Numbered from the stretch's first letter, positions 1 to 8,415 are shown. The stretch: DNA of 64,000 bases from Pseudomonas sp. Leaf48 (GCF_001421885.1 NZ_LMLH01000029.1:233371-297370), one strand, 5' to 3'. Program-made: numbers and translations. Notes: generated by a model from the letters alone, not told the origin.

Positions 1-93
1 GCGAACCTGTTCGCGATGGATTCAAGAACGTCGCGGGGTGTCAGGTTTTCCGTGTAATCGTTAACGTCCATCGCGAGCATGCTCGCTCCTGCA
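1..93. repeat. REPIN (paired REP palindromes), cut by window edge
   Basis: Two inverted REP-like arms (GCGAACCTGTTCGCGATGGA on the left, a copy ending GCTCGCTCCTGCA on the right) enclose a loop with the CGTTAACG-type core seen in the other type-A REPINs of this window. The left arm begins at base 1, so the outer end is probably missing. It lies just downstream of the nag genes. Confidence 0.7.
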
Positions 94-116
94 GGTCATT
101 CAAATCGTCATTCGAT

Positions 117-1139
117 TCAGTGGGTGCGCGTGACTTTGCTCAGGTGCCGCGGTTGATCCGGGTCCATGCCGCGAGCTACGGCCAGGCCGGCGGCCATCAC
201 GTAGAAACTCTGAATGGCCAGAATCGGGTCGAGGGCCGGGTGTTCGGCGCGGGTCAGGGTCAAGTCGCGCTCGAGCACATCGTCCGGTGCAGCCAGCAGG
301 ACTCGAGCGCCGCGCTGGCGCATGTCGGCGGCCAGGCTCAGCAGGCCGGCCTGTTCGGCACCCCGTGGGGCGAAGACCAGCAGCGGGTAGTTGTCACCGA
401 TCAAGGCCATTGGCCCGTGACGGACTTCGGCGCTGCTGAAGGCTTCGGCCTGGATCGCCGAGGTTTCCTTGAACTTGAGCGCCGCTTCCTGGGCGATGGC
501 GAATCCGGCGCCACGGCCGATCACCATCAGCCGTTGGCAATCGCGCAAGGCCTCGATGGCCGGGCTCCAGTCCTGCTGCGCGGCATCGCGCAGGCCGGCA
601 GGCAAGGCCAGTCCGGCTTCGAGCAATTCGGCGTCTTCTTTCCAGTGGCCGATCAAACGGGCGCTGGCGCTGAGGGTGGCGATGAAACTCTTGGTTGCAG
701 CGACGCTGCTTTCGGTGCCGGCGCACAGCGGCAGGCTGAATTCGCAGGCGGCTTCCAGCGGCGAGTCTTCGGCATTGACCAGGGAAATGCTCAAGGCGCC
801 ACGCTTGCGCAGCAGACGCAAGCTGTTCACCAGGTCCGGGCTCTGTCCCGATTGCGAGAACGCGAACGCAACCTGACCGCTGACCTTCAAGGGTGCCTGC
901 TGCATGGTGACCACCGACATCGGCAACGACGCCACCGGGATGCCCAGCAACTGCATGGTCAGATAGGCGAAATAGCTGGCGGCATGGTCCGAGCTGCCAC
1001 GCGCCACGGTCATGGCGACTTGCGGAGGCTGTCGGCGCAGGCGCCCGGCGATCTCGATCATCTGCGGGTCGAGTTGTTGTAGCTGAGCCTGCACGGCCTG
1101 GAACGAGGACAGCGCCTCTTCAAGCATTTTTGAAGTCAA
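117..1139 (-). CDS. SIS-domain glucosamine-6-phosphate deaminase/aminotransferase-like protein (NagB-II type)
   Basis: A 340-residue protein with two SIS (sugar isomerase) domains, like the C-terminal isomerase half of GlmS but without the glutaminase half. Typical SIS signatures include ARGSSDHAA (near residue 47), SQSGQSPD (near 95) and GRGAGFAIAQEAALKFKE (near 208). As the third gene after the GntR regulator and NagA it most likely converts glucosamine-6-phosphate to fructose-6-phosphate and ammonia in the cytoplasm. The chosen start is TTG, preceded six bases earlier by a strong AGGAG; an ATG four codons later is the alternative. The start overlaps the nagA stop by 20 bases, so translation is probably coupled. 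In P. aeruginosa the equivalent gene is followed by PTS genes, which would lie outside this window. The family is certain, the exact reaction is inferred. Confidence 0.85.
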   Translation of the reverse strand: MTSKMLEEALSSFQAVQAQLQQLDPQMIEIAGRLRRQPPQVAMTVARGSSDHAASYFAYLTMQLLGIPVASLPMSVVTMQQAPLKVSGQVAFAFSQSGQSPDLVNSLRLLRKRGALSISLVNAEDSPLEAACEFSLPLCAGTESSVAATKSFIATLSASARLIGHWKEDAELLEAGLALPAGLRDAAQQDWSPAIEALRDCQRLMVIGRGAGFAIAQEAALKFKETSAIQAEAFSSAEVRHGPMALIGDNYPLLVFAPRGAEQAGLLSLAADMRQRGARVLLAAPDDVLERDLTLTRAEHPALDPILAIQSFYVMAAGLAVARGMDPDQPRHLSKVTRTH

Positions 1140-2226
1140 TGTCTTCTCCTTCGACCATGACGGCGGTCAGTGTGAGTGAGCGATCGAGCCGCACGCAGTC
1201 GGCCCAGGCGCCTGGTTGCAGGCGTCCGCGATCGGTGATGCCGAGGTAGTCGGCGGGGAATTGCGACAGGCGTTGCGAAGCTTCGGCGATCGGCAGGCCG
1301 ATCTTCACCAGATTGCGCAGGGCCTGATCCATGGTCAGGGTGCTGCCGGCCAGGGTGCCGTCGGGCAGGCGCACGCCGCCCAGACATTTGGTCACGGTGT
1401 GGCTGCCGAGCTTGTATTCACCGTCGGGCATGCCGGCGGCGGCGGTCGAGTCGGTGACGCAATACAGGCACGGGATCGAACGCAGGGCGACGCGGATGGC
1501 GCCGGGGTGCACGTGCAGCAAGTCGGGAATCAGCTCGGCGAATCGGGCATGGGCCAGGGCGGCGCCGACGATGCCCGGTTCGCGGTGGTGCAACGGGCTC
1601 ATGGCGTTGTAGAGATGAGTAAAGCTGCTGGCACCGGCCTCCAGCGCGGCCACGCCTTCCTCGTAGCTGCCAAGGGTGTGGCCGATCTGCATACGCACGC
1701 CACGGCTGCTGAGGTTGCGAATCAAGGCATCGTGACCGGCGATTTCCGGGGCGATGGTGATCACCCGGATCGGCGCCAACGCCAGGTATTCTTCGACTTC
1801 GGCCAGCAGCGCGGTGTGGGCGAAATTCGGTTGGGCACCGAGTTTGCCCGGATTGATGTACGGGCCTTCCAAGTGGACGCCAAGCACCCGGGCGCAGCCT
1901 TTCGGCCGCTGTTCACAGAATTCGCCGACGGCCTTGAGCACGCCGCAAATCTCTTCGCTCGGCGCGGTCATGGTGGTGGCCAGCAGTGCCGTGGTGCCGA
2001 AGCGCACGTGGGTCCTGGTGATGGTTTCGAAGGCCGATGCACCTTCCATGATGTCTTTGCCGCCGCCACCGTGAACGTGCAGGTCGATGAAGCCCGGCAG
2101 CAGATAGGGCAGGTCGTTTTGCGCCGGATCGCAGGGCTCGCCTTCGATCGACACGACTTTGCCGTGTTCGTGGACCAGTCGGCCGCGAACCCAGCCGTGG
2201 GCGGTGAGGATGTTGTCTTCGGACAT
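1120..2226 (-). CDS. nagA: N-acetylglucosamine-6-phosphate deacetylase
   Basis: A 368-residue amidohydrolase that removes acetate from GlcNAc-6-phosphate, the first cytoplasmic step after PTS uptake. The metal-binding motif LPGFIDLHVHGGGG is near residue 40; HLEGPYINPGKLGA (near 120), the later metal-ligand motifs QIGHTLGSYEEG and THLYNAMSP, and CVTDSTAAAG with the catalytic Asp region are all present. The ATG beginning MSEDNILTAHGW fits the family length better than an in-frame start 20 codons upstream that would run into the regulator gene. It sits 14 bp behind the GntR regulator and overlaps the SIS-domain gene, forming a nag operon. Confidence 0.95.
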   Translation of the reverse strand: MSEDNILTAHGWVRGRLVHEHGKVVSIEGEPCDPAQNDLPYLLPGFIDLHVHGGGGKDIMEGASAFETITRTHVRFGTTALLATTMTAPSEEICGVLKAVGEFCEQRPKGCARVLGVHLEGPYINPGKLGAQPNFAHTALLAEVEEYLALAPIRVITIAPEIAGHDALIRNLSSRGVRMQIGHTLGSYEEGVAALEAGASSFTHLYNAMSPLHHREPGIVGAALAHARFAELIPDLLHVHPGAIRVALRSIPCLYCVTDSTAAAGMPDGEYKLGSHTVTKCLGGVRLPDGTLAGSTLTMDQALRNLVKIGLPIAEASQRLSQFPADYLGITDRGRLQPGAWADCVRLDRSLTLTAVMVEGEDIDFKNA

Positions 2227-2240
2227 GATGGGCTCTCGGT

Positions 2241-2972
2241 TTAACGACGAAGCTCGGCAACGAAGTCGTAGTAGTCGTTGCGGCAATAAGTGTCAGTGAC
2301 TTCGATCGGCGTGTTGTCTTCCAGATAGCCAACCCGGGTCATCAGCAGCATGGCGGTACCGGGGGCGATGCCGACCAGCGCGGCGAACTCGTCCGAGGCA
2401 TTGATCGCCTGGATGTGCTGCAAGGCGCGAACCACGGGTTTGCCGATGCCGTCGAGGTATTCGTAGAGGGAGTCACCCACGGCTTGCGGTTTGGCAATGA
2501 TCGAGGCGGGCAGGGTGCTCATCTCGATCGCCATCACCGTGTCATCGGCCTTGCGCAGGCGTTTGAGGCGCGCAACCTTGTCGTTGGGCGAAAGCCCCAG
2601 GCGGATCAGTTCTTCGTGGGTGGGCAGGGTGATTTGCCGCTCCAGCCATTGCGAGCCGGGTACGAAACCCTTGAGGCGGAGCATTTCGCTAAAGCCCGAA
2701 AGGCGTGACAGGGGTTGCTCCAGGCGCGGTGTGATGAAGGTGCCGGAACCCTGGTTGCGGCGGATCAGCCCCTGTTCGAACAGCACTTCCAGTGCCTTGC
2801 GGGCGGTAACGCGGGAAATGCCCAGCAACTCGCTGAGGTTGCGTTCCGAAGGCATGGCCTGTTCGGCTTTCCACTGGCCGGCATGGATCGCCGCTTCCAG
2901 ATTGCGTGCCAGTTGCAGGTAAAGCGGCGTCGGTTGGGTGTCGTCGGGCTTTAGGGCCTGGAGGTCGTTCAT
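2241..2972 (-). CDS. nagR: GntR/HutC-family regulator of GlcNAc use (NagR-like)
   Basis: A 243-residue regulator with an N-terminal GntR winged helix (residues about 15-80, including MPSERNLSELLGISRVTARK and GLIRRNQGSGTFI) and a C-terminal UTRA effector domain (about 95-240), the HutC subclass that senses phosphorylated amino sugars. It is the first gene of the nag operon on this strand, ahead of nagA. TAATACCACTT-type elements lie 56 and 148 bp upstream of its start and may be its own operators. The ligand is probably glucosamine-6-phosphate or GlcNAc-6-phosphate by analogy with NagR/DasR; that is inference. The gene name follows the P. aeruginosa locus with the same order. Confidence 0.85.
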   Translation of the reverse strand: MNDLQALKPDDTQPTPLYLQLARNLEAAIHAGQWKAEQAMPSERNLSELLGISRVTARKALEVLFEQGLIRRNQGSGTFITPRLEQPLSRLSGFSEMLRLKGFVPGSQWLERQITLPTHEELIRLGLSPNDKVARLKRLRKADDTVMAIEMSTLPASIIAKPQAVGDSLYEYLDGIGKPVVRALQHIQAINASDEFAALVGIAPGTAMLLMTRVGYLEDNTPIEVTDTYCRNDYYDFVAELRR

Positions 2973-3027
2973 GGCTGGTGTCCGCGGCGGATATTGGAGT
3001 GTTTTCGCCAGTGAGTGCAGCGAAAAC

Positions 3028-3130
3028 TAATACCACTTGAATACCATGTCAACGCACCGGGCTAGCGGGTGGCGCAGTAAATCCGGCCTCATTTGGCTGC
3101 GTGGAAAGGTGTTGGTTTGAAGTGGTATTA
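3028..3130. promoter_or_regulatory. Candidate operators for the nag regulator
   Basis: TAATACCACTTGAATACCA at 3028-3046 carries two direct AATACCA units 11 bp apart. The exact reverse complement of its first 11 bases, AAGTGGTATTA, occurs at 3120-3130. TGGTATTA-like half sites resemble the TGGTCT/AGACCA-type sites of GlcNAc-responsive GntR regulators. The location upstream of the regulator start supports autoregulation, but binding is inferred. Confidence 0.45.
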
Positions 3131-3153
3131 GGGGAGGGGGTTTTTAAAGCAAA

Positions 3154-3225
3154 TATCGCAGCCTTCGGCAGCTCCTACAGGGGGCAATGGTATTCACCCT
3201 GCAGGCGCTGCCGAAGGCTGCGATC
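3154..3225. repeat. REP-like inverted repeat, type with GCAGCCTTCGGCAG arms
   Basis: ATCGCAGCCTTCGGCAGC at the left and GCTGCCGAAGGCTGCGAT at the right form perfectly complementary arms around a short loop (GCTCCTACA and TGCAGGC remnants). The sequence class differs from the other REPINs in the window. It lies between the nag promoter region and the 3' end of the L,D-transpeptidase gene. Confidence 0.7.
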
Positions 3226-3267
3226 TCTTGAATTATTTTTTTCGAGGGCGACCAACGGTCGTAAGCA

Positions 3268-3771
3268 TTACGGTCGGATTTCGATCATCGTGCCGTCCGG
3301 CACCAGGTTCCAGACTTCGCGCATGTCCATGTTGCGCATGGCGATGCAGCCGTCGGTCCAGTCCAGGGTATGGAACAGGTCTTCAGGGGTGTCCTCGGTG
3401 TCCGGGGTACCGTGGATCATGATCATGCCGCCGGGCTCGACGCCTTCGCGGCGGGCGCGGGCAGAGTCGCTGATGTTCGGATAGGAGACGTGCATCGCCA
3501 GGTTGAAACGATCGCTGACCTTGCGCCAGTCAACCCAGTACAAACCTTCCGGCGTACGTTTGTCGCCCTCCATCAGCTTGGGGCCCTTGGGACGTTTGCC
3601 CAGGGAAATGCGATAGGTCTTGAGCGGCTTGCCGTCATTGATCAATTGCAATTGATGGGCGGACTTGAGAACCAGAATTTTCTCGATGACTTTGCCGTTG
3701 TAGGTTTCCGTGGCCGAAGCCTGGGTTACCGCAACGAACGACAAGCAGAGCAAGGCAAGCAACCAGCGCAT
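3268..3771 (-). CDS. Periplasmic L,D-transpeptidase (YkuD domain, YafK/ErfK-like)
   Basis: A 167-residue exported protein with a clear signal peptide (MRWLLALLCLSFVAVTQASA). The YkuD catalytic motif is present: His120 in IMIHGTP and Cys142 in TDGCIAM. These enzymes use a cysteine nucleophile to form 3-3 peptidoglycan crosslinks or to attach or release envelope proteins. The short YafK-like length, with no LysM or other binding domain, leaves the specific role open. The gene stands alone, and a REP-like palindrome follows its 3' end. Confidence 0.88.
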   Translation of the reverse strand: MRWLLALLCLSFVAVTQASATETYNGKVIEKILVLKSAHQLQLINDGKPLKTYRISLGKRPKGPKLMEGDKRTPEGLYWVDWRKVSDRFNLAMHVSYPNISDSARARREGVEPGGMIMIHGTPDTEDTPEDLFHTLDWTDGCIAMRNMDMREVWNLVPDGTMIEIRP

Positions 3772-3820
3772 TGAAACGATTCCCCAGAGGTGTCGCGACT
3801 ATATATTTATAGGTGTTTTT

Positions 3821-4372
3821 TTAAGTGATGGCAGGCTGAGCGAGCGGCGGGATCGATTCGGACCGTACGGGATAGACCTCGGTCCGCCGGTCAGCGAAGA
3901 AGCATTCTAAGGTACGACCCACCGTGCGGAAAGCCAGGTCGGACCAAGGGATGTCGGCTTCTTCGAAAAGCTGCACTTCCAGGCTCTCGGGGCCGGCCGC
4001 AAAGTCCAGGTCCGCCAGTTCAGCCCGGAAGAACACATGCATCTGGCTGATGTGCGGTACGTCGATCAGGGTATAGATGCTCAGGTTGCGCACCCGGGCG
4101 CAGGCTTCCTCGGCGGTTTCGCGAATTGCCGCCTGTTCGATGGTCTCGCCGTTTTCCATGAAACCGGCGGGCAGGGTCCAGTAACCCCGCCGTGGCTCGA
4201 TGGCGCGGCGGCACAGCAATACCTTCGAACCCCAGGTCGCCACGCAGCCGGCAACGATATTGGGGTTCTGGTAATGAATCACATGACAGCTGTCGCAGAC
4301 GAACCGCAGGCGTGAATCGCCTTCGGGAATGCGCTGGGTCACCGGATTACCGCACTGGCTGCAAAATTTCAT
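3821..4372 (-). CDS. NUDIX hydrolase with N-terminal zinc ribbon
   Basis: A 183-residue protein opening with MKFCSQCGNP and a second CDSC pair, a four-cysteine zinc ribbon as in NADH pyrophosphatase NudC and related Nudix enzymes. The Nudix box spans GFMENGETIEQAAIRETAEE. It probably hydrolyses a nucleoside diphosphate derivative in the cytoplasm; the substrate cannot be read from sequence. It is shorter than NudC, so it is not called NudC. An upstream in-frame extension of 44 codons lacks the family sequence and overlaps the divergent promoter region, so the ATG at the zinc ribbon was chosen. It is divergent from another Nudix gene 147 bp away. Confidence 0.85.
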   Translation of the reverse strand: MKFCSQCGNPVTQRIPEGDSRLRFVCDSCHVIHYQNPNIVAGCVATWGSKVLLCRRAIEPRRGYWTLPAGFMENGETIEQAAIRETAEEACARVRNLSIYTLIDVPHISQMHVFFRAELADLDFAAGPESLEVQLFEEADIPWSDLAFRTVGRTLECFFADRRTEVYPVRSESIPPLAQPAIT

Positions 4373-4519
4373 GCTTGGTTTCCTGAATGCTGCGCCTATC
4401 TTGGCGTGCACCGGTGTCTGTCGGCAAGTTGTCGTTTCGCGACATGCGCCTGTTCGGGGGCTTGGGCGAGCGCAATGATTGGTGCATGATGCAGGGTAAG
4501 GCACTGATCGAGAACACTC

Positions 4520-5119
4520 ATGCTGGACGAGCTACTGCATCGGGTAAGCAACCACACTCCGCACACGCTGGAGACCGACCTGCGTTTTCCCGAGGCCGCG
4601 GTGCTGGTGCCCATCACCCGCAGTGACAAGCCCGAACTGGTGCTGACCCTGCGTGCCAGTGGGCTCTCGACCCATGGCGGCGAAGTCGCCTTCCCCGGCG
4701 GGCGTCGTGACCCTGAAGACCCCGACCTGGTCTTCACCGCCCTGCGCGAAGCCGAGGAAGAAATCGGCCTGCCTCCGGGCCTGGTGGAAGTGATCGGCCC
4801 GCTCAGCCCGTTGATTTCCCTGCATGGCATCATGGTCACGCCCTATGTGGGCGTGATTCCGGACTTCGTCGAGTACCGGGCCAACGATGCCGAGATCGCC
4901 GCGGTGTTCAGCGTACCGCTGGAGTTCTTTTGCAATGACCCGCGTGAACATACCCACCGCATCGATTACCAGGGCCGCAGCTGGTATGTGCCCAGCTATC
5001 GCTTCGGCGAGTACAAGATCTGGGGGCTGACGGCGATCATGATCGTCGAGTTGATCAACCTGCTGTATGACGCGAAAATCAGCCTGCACCAGCCTCCCAA
5101 AAGCTTTATCCATACTTGA
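4520..5119 (+). CDS. NUDIX CoA pyrophosphatase-like hydrolase (NudL type)
   Basis: A 199-residue protein of the CoA-pyrophosphatase Nudix subgroup. The box is GGRRDPEDPDLVFTALREAEEEIG (about residues 55-78), and the upstream SGLSTHGGEVAFPGG matches the CoA-specific extension that precedes the Nudix box in NudL/Pcd1-type enzymes. The expected reaction splits CoA or oxidised CoA into phosphopantetheine and 3',5'-ADP. It is divergent from the zinc-ribbon Nudix gene and is followed 69 bp later by the gamma-carbonic anhydrase gene on the same strand. Substrate assignment rests on the family signature. Confidence 0.85.
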   Translation: MLDELLHRVSNHTPHTLETDLRFPEAAVLVPITRSDKPELVLTLRASGLSTHGGEVAFPGGRRDPEDPDLVFTALREAEEEIGLPPGLVEVIGPLSPLISLHGIMVTPYVGVIPDFVEYRANDAEIAAVFSVPLEFFCNDPREHTHRIDYQGRSWYVPSYRFGEYKIWGLTAIMIVELINLLYDAKISLHQPPKSFIHT

Positions 5120-5188
5120 GCCATCGTTCGAATGGCCTGAACCTGATCGCTACCAATAAAAGCCGGCCTGAGCCCTGAGGACAACGAG

Positions 5189-5713
5189 ATGAAATACCGC
5201 CTGGGCGACGCCCGCGTCGAAACCCACCCACAGAGCTGGGTCGCGCCCAATGCCGTGCTGGTGGGCAAGGTCAAACTGGAAGAGGGCGCCAACGTCTGGT
5301 TCAACGCCGTGCTGCGGGGCGACAACGAGTTGATCCTGATCGGCAAGAACAGCAACGTCCAGGACGGTACGGTGATGCACACCGACATGGGCTTCCCGCT
5401 GACCATCGGCACCGGCGTGACCATTGGCCACAATGCCATGCTTCACGGCTGCACCGTCGGCGACTACAGCCTGATCGGCATTAATGCGGTGATCCTCAAC
5501 GGCGCGAAAATCGGCAAGAATTGCATCATCGGCGCCAACTCGCTGATCGGCGAGGGCAAGGAGATCCCCGACGGTTCGCTGGTCATGGGCTCGCCTGGCA
5601 AGGTGGTGCGCGAATTGACCGACGGGCAGAAGAAGATGCTTGAGGCCAGTGCTGCGCACTATGTGCATAACTCCCAGCGTTATGCCCGGGATCTGGTTGA
5701 GCAGGAAGAATGA
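5189..5713 (+). CDS. Gamma-carbonic anhydrase family protein (YrdA/PaaY-like)
   Basis: A 174-residue left-handed beta-helix protein built from hexapeptide repeats (for example VWFNAVLRGDNELILIGKNS, NVQDGTVMHTD, TIGTGVTIGHNAMLHGC). The three metal-binding histidines expected of the gamma class can be seen in VMHTD, IGHNA and LHGC. Many bacterial members have weak or no carbonic anhydrase activity, and PaaY-type members hydrolyse thioesters, so the enzymatic role is unsettled. The ATG follows a GAGGACAACGAG ribosome-binding region. Its stop overlaps the start of the DUF1289 gene by 4 bp (ATGA), indicating co-translation. Confidence 0.9.
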   Translation: MKYRLGDARVETHPQSWVAPNAVLVGKVKLEEGANVWFNAVLRGDNELILIGKNSNVQDGTVMHTDMGFPLTIGTGVTIGHNAMLHGCTVGDYSLIGINAVILNGAKIGKNCIIGANSLIGEGKEIPDGSLVMGSPGKVVRELTDGQKKMLEASAAHYVHNSQRYARDLVEQEE

Positions 5714-5919
5714 GCGCGACCGAACGACCGGTGCCATCGCCCTGTGTGAATATTTGTGCGTTGGATGACGATGATATTTGTACCGGTTGCCAGCGTACGG
5801 TTGAGGAAATCACCCGCTGGAGTCGAATGAATAATGACGAGCGGCGGGCGGTATTGGGGTTGTGTCATGAGCGGGCGAAGGCGAGTGGGCTGGTCTGGAT
5901 GTTGCCTTCGAAGTCCTGA
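5710..5919 (+). CDS. DUF1289 family small cysteine protein
   Basis: A 69-residue protein with the DUF1289 pattern SPCVNICALDDDDICTGCQR followed by TVEEITRWSRM and a second region around LGLCHERA. The three cysteines in the first half suggest metal or Fe-S binding, and the family has no settled function. It overlaps the gamma-carbonic anhydrase stop by 4 bp, a pairing common in pseudomonads, so the two are probably one transcript. Confidence 0.85.
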   Translation: MSATERPVPSPCVNICALDDDDICTGCQRTVEEITRWSRMNNDERRAVLGLCHERAKASGLVWMLPSKS

Positions 5920-5928
5920 CTCAACTGC

Positions 5929-6434
5929 AAAAGCCCCTCACCCTAACCCTCTCCCGGGGGGAGAGGGAACTGATCGAGTTGGATGCTGGGGTTACGCCGA
6001 CCTGAGATATTGAGTCGAACTCAGGTTTGAGAAGCACAAAAAGCCCCTCACCCTAACCCTCTCCCGGGGGGAGAGGGAACTGATCGAGTTGGATGCTGGG
6101 GTTACGCCGACCTGAGATATTGAGTCGATCTCAGGTTTGAGAAGCACAAAAAGCCCCTCACCCTAACCCTCTCCCGGGGGGAGAGGGAACTGATCGAGTT
6201 GGATGCTGGGGTTACGCCGACCTAAGATATTGAGTCGAACTCAGGTTTGAGAAGCACAAAGAGCCCCTCGCCCTAACCCTCTCCCGGGGGGAGAGGGAAC
6301 TGATCAAGTTGGATGCTGGGGTTACGCCGACCTGAGATATCAAGCCAAACTCAGGTTGGAACAGCACGAAGATCGGCTCCCTTTCCCCCTCTCCCCCTTG
6401 GGAGAGAGGGCTGGGGTGAGGGGGTGGCTCTTGA
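5929..6434. repeat. Tandem array of four 110-bp units with inverted end, MITE-like
   Basis: Four head-to-tail copies start at 5929, 6039, 6149 and 6259 (period exactly 110 bp). Each unit opens with AAAAGCCCCTCACCCTAACC and contains two stem-loops: CCCTCTCCC/GGGAGAGGG and ACCTGAG/CTCAGGT. Copies 1-3 differ at only a few bases, while copy 4 is visibly diverged. The block closes at about 6385-6434 with the opening motif inverted (GGGAGAGAGGGCTGGGGTGA), so the whole has terminal inverted repeats. It fills the gap between the DUF1289 gene and the VUT-like gene; no ORF in it is credible. Confidence 0.85.
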
Positions 6435-6519
6435 TCTTTGCAATGCATCGCACCACACCGGGTATTGGTCCACCCCCACCCCCTGAAGTACCCTGTGCGC
6501 CAAATTGACAGGTACCCCC

Positions 6520-6987
6520 ATGCTCTTCCTGATCGCTTACATCGGCAGCGTCGTGCTGATCAACTATGCCTTTTCCACAGCCCCGCACCTGGACATCATC
6601 TGGTCGGCCTGGGGCGGCCTGGTATTCATCTTGCGCGACATGGTGCAAACCCGCTTCGGCCATGGCGCCCTGGTGGCGATGCTGGCGGCGCTGGTGCTGT
6701 CCTATATCACCTCCGATCCTTCTATCGCCCTGGCCAGCGCCACGGCGTTCGCGGTGTCCGAGTGCATCGACTGGCTGGTATTCAGCATCACCAAACGGCC
6801 GCTGCACGACCGCCTGTGGATAAGTTCGGCCCTGAGCATCCCCATCGACACCTTCATTTTCTTCGGCATGATCGACGCGCTGACCCCCGGAGTGATCCTC
6901 ACTGCCCTGGGGTCGAAGTTCGCCGGGGTCACGGCCGTATGGCTGATCATGGCCTGGCGCCTGCGCAAACAGGCCATCGTCAGCTGA
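6520..6987 (+). CDS. Small integral membrane protein, VUT/queuosine-precursor-transporter-like
   Basis: A 155-residue protein of about five hydrophobic helices. The pattern FILRDMVQTRFG near residue 35, the helix LASATAFAVSECIDWLVFS near 85 and the conserved S-x-P-x-D region (ALSIPIDTFIFFG) resemble the VUT family, some members of which import preQ0/preQ1 queuosine precursors. It is shorter than YhhQ, so transport of a queuosine precursor is only a suggestion. The ATG after ACAGGTACCCCC was chosen over a TTG five codons upstream because of the AGGT spacing. It is flanked by the 110-bp array and purT. Confidence 0.6.
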   Translation: MLFLIAYIGSVVLINYAFSTAPHLDIIWSAWGGLVFILRDMVQTRFGHGALVAMLAALVLSYITSDPSIALASATAFAVSECIDWLVFSITKRPLHDRLWISSALSIPIDTFIFFGMIDALTPGVILTALGSKFAGVTAVWLIMAWRLRKQAIVS

Positions 6988-7086
6988 AGCCAAACCCCGC
7001 GGTTCATGTAAAATGCCGCGCTTTCTCCCATGGGAAGTGTGCCAGGCGCCGCGTCCCTCGATGATCCGCTTCTTGAGGACCTTCAG

Positions 7087-8268
7087 ATGACCCGTATCGG
7101 AACTCCATTGTCGCCCACCGCGACCCGCGTATTGATGTGTGGCTGTGGCGAGTTGGGCAAGGAAGTGGTGATCGAGCTGCAACGCCTGGGCGTTGAAGTG
7201 ATTGCCGTGGACCGTTACGCCAACGCGCCGGCCATGCAGGTCGCCCATCGCAGCCATGTGATCAACATGCTCGACGGCGCCGCCCTGCGTGCGGTCATCG
7301 AAGCCGAGAAGCCGCACTTCATCGTGCCGGAAATCGAAGCCATCGCCACCGCGACCCTGGTGGAGCTGGAGTCCGAAGGCTTCACCGTGATTCCGACCGC
7401 GCGTGCTGCGCAGTTGACCATGAACCGTGAAGGCATCCGTCGCCTGGCCGCCGAAGAGCTGGACCTGCCAACCTCGCCGTACCATTTTGCCGACACCTTC
7501 GAGGACTACAGCAAGGCCGTCGAAGACCTCGGTTTCCCGTGTGTGGTCAAACCGGTCATGAGCTCATCGGGCAAAGGCCAGAGCCTGTTGCGCAGCATTG
7601 ATGACGTCAAGCAGGCCTGGGATTACGCGCAGGAAGGCGGTCGCGCCGGCAAAGGCCGGGTGATCGTTGAAGGTTTCATTGATTTCGACTACGAAATCAC
7701 CCTGCTGACCGTGCGTCACGTCGGCGGCACCACATTCTGCGCGCCGGTCGGCCATCGTCAGGAGAAGGGCGATTACCAGGAGTCCTGGCAGCCGCAGGCC
7801 ATGAGCCCGATTGCCCTGGCCGAATCCGAGCGCGTGGCCAAAGCGGTCACCGAGGCCCTGGGTGGTCGCGGTCTGTTTGGCGTCGAGCTGTTCATCAAAG
7901 GCGATCAGGTGTGGTTCAGCGAGGTTTCGCCACGTCCACATGACACTGGCCTGGTCACCCTGATCTCCCAGGACTTGTCGCAGTTCGCCCTGCACGCACG
8001 GGCGATTCTGGGCTTGCCGATTCCCTTGATCCGTCAGTTCGCGCCATCGGCTTCGGCAGTGATCCTGGTGGAAGGGCAGTCGACCCAGACCGCATTCGCC
8101 AACCTGGGCGCCGCGTTGAGCGAGCCGGATACCGCGCTGCGACTGTTCGGCAAGCCTGAGGTCAATGGTCAGCGCCGCATGGGCGTTGCCCTGGCCCGCG
8201 ACGAGTCGATCGAAGCCGCGCGCGCCAAGGCGACCCGTGCTGCGCAGGCGGTGGTTGTAGAGTTGTAA
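7087..8268 (+). CDS. purT: Formate-dependent phosphoribosylglycinamide formyltransferase
   Basis: A 393-residue ATP-grasp enzyme that makes formyl-GAR from GAR, formate and ATP, the folate-independent third step of purine synthesis. The N-terminal dinucleotide-like motif LMCGCGELGKEVVIE, the central ATP-grasp segment (VVKPVMSSSGKGQS, then GRVIVEGFIDFDYE) and the C-terminal FSEVSPRPHDTG metal-site motif are all intact, and the length matches the family. The ATG after CTTCAG begins MTRIGTPLSP; an upstream in-frame start adds 19 codons without family similarity. Followed by a REPIN. Separated from guaBA by one gene, it adds a second purine function to the region. Confidence 0.96.
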   Translation: MTRIGTPLSPTATRVLMCGCGELGKEVVIELQRLGVEVIAVDRYANAPAMQVAHRSHVINMLDGAALRAVIEAEKPHFIVPEIEAIATATLVELESEGFTVIPTARAAQLTMNREGIRRLAAEELDLPTSPYHFADTFEDYSKAVEDLGFPCVVKPVMSSSGKGQSLLRSIDDVKQAWDYAQEGGRAGKGRVIVEGFIDFDYEITLLTVRHVGGTTFCAPVGHRQEKGDYQESWQPQAMSPIALAESERVAKAVTEALGGRGLFGVELFIKGDQVWFSEVSPRPHDTGLVTLISQDLSQFALHARAILGLPIPLIRQFAPSASAVILVEGQSTQTAFANLGAALSEPDTALRLFGKPEVNGQRRMGVALARDESIEAARAKATRAAQAVVVEL

Positions 8269-8316
8269 AAACCACTCTGGCGGGCCTATAACTTCTATGG
8301 GGCCGCCACAATTTAC

Positions 8317-8415
8317 TGTAGGAGCGAGCCGGCTCGCGATGGACTCAAAAGCACCGCGGGGAACCAGCCCCCCGCGTTATCGTTAACGACCATCACGAGC
8401 CTGCTCGCTCCTACA
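8317..8415. repeat. Type-A REPIN
   Basis: Inverted arms TGTAGGAGCGAGCCGGCTCG and CACGAGCCTGCTCGCTCCTA enclose a loop with a CGTTATCGTTAACG core. It sits between purT and the zinc-ribbon gene, at the typical extragenic site of REP doublets in fluorescent pseudomonads. Confidence 0.85.

Noticed and set aside
5929..6434. CRISPR array suggested by regular repeats
   Set aside because: The entire 110-bp unit repeats, with no unique spacers, and no cas genes are present.
6505..6519. TTG start for the VUT-like gene
   Set aside because: The ATG five codons later has a better-placed AGGT and gives a normal first membrane helix.
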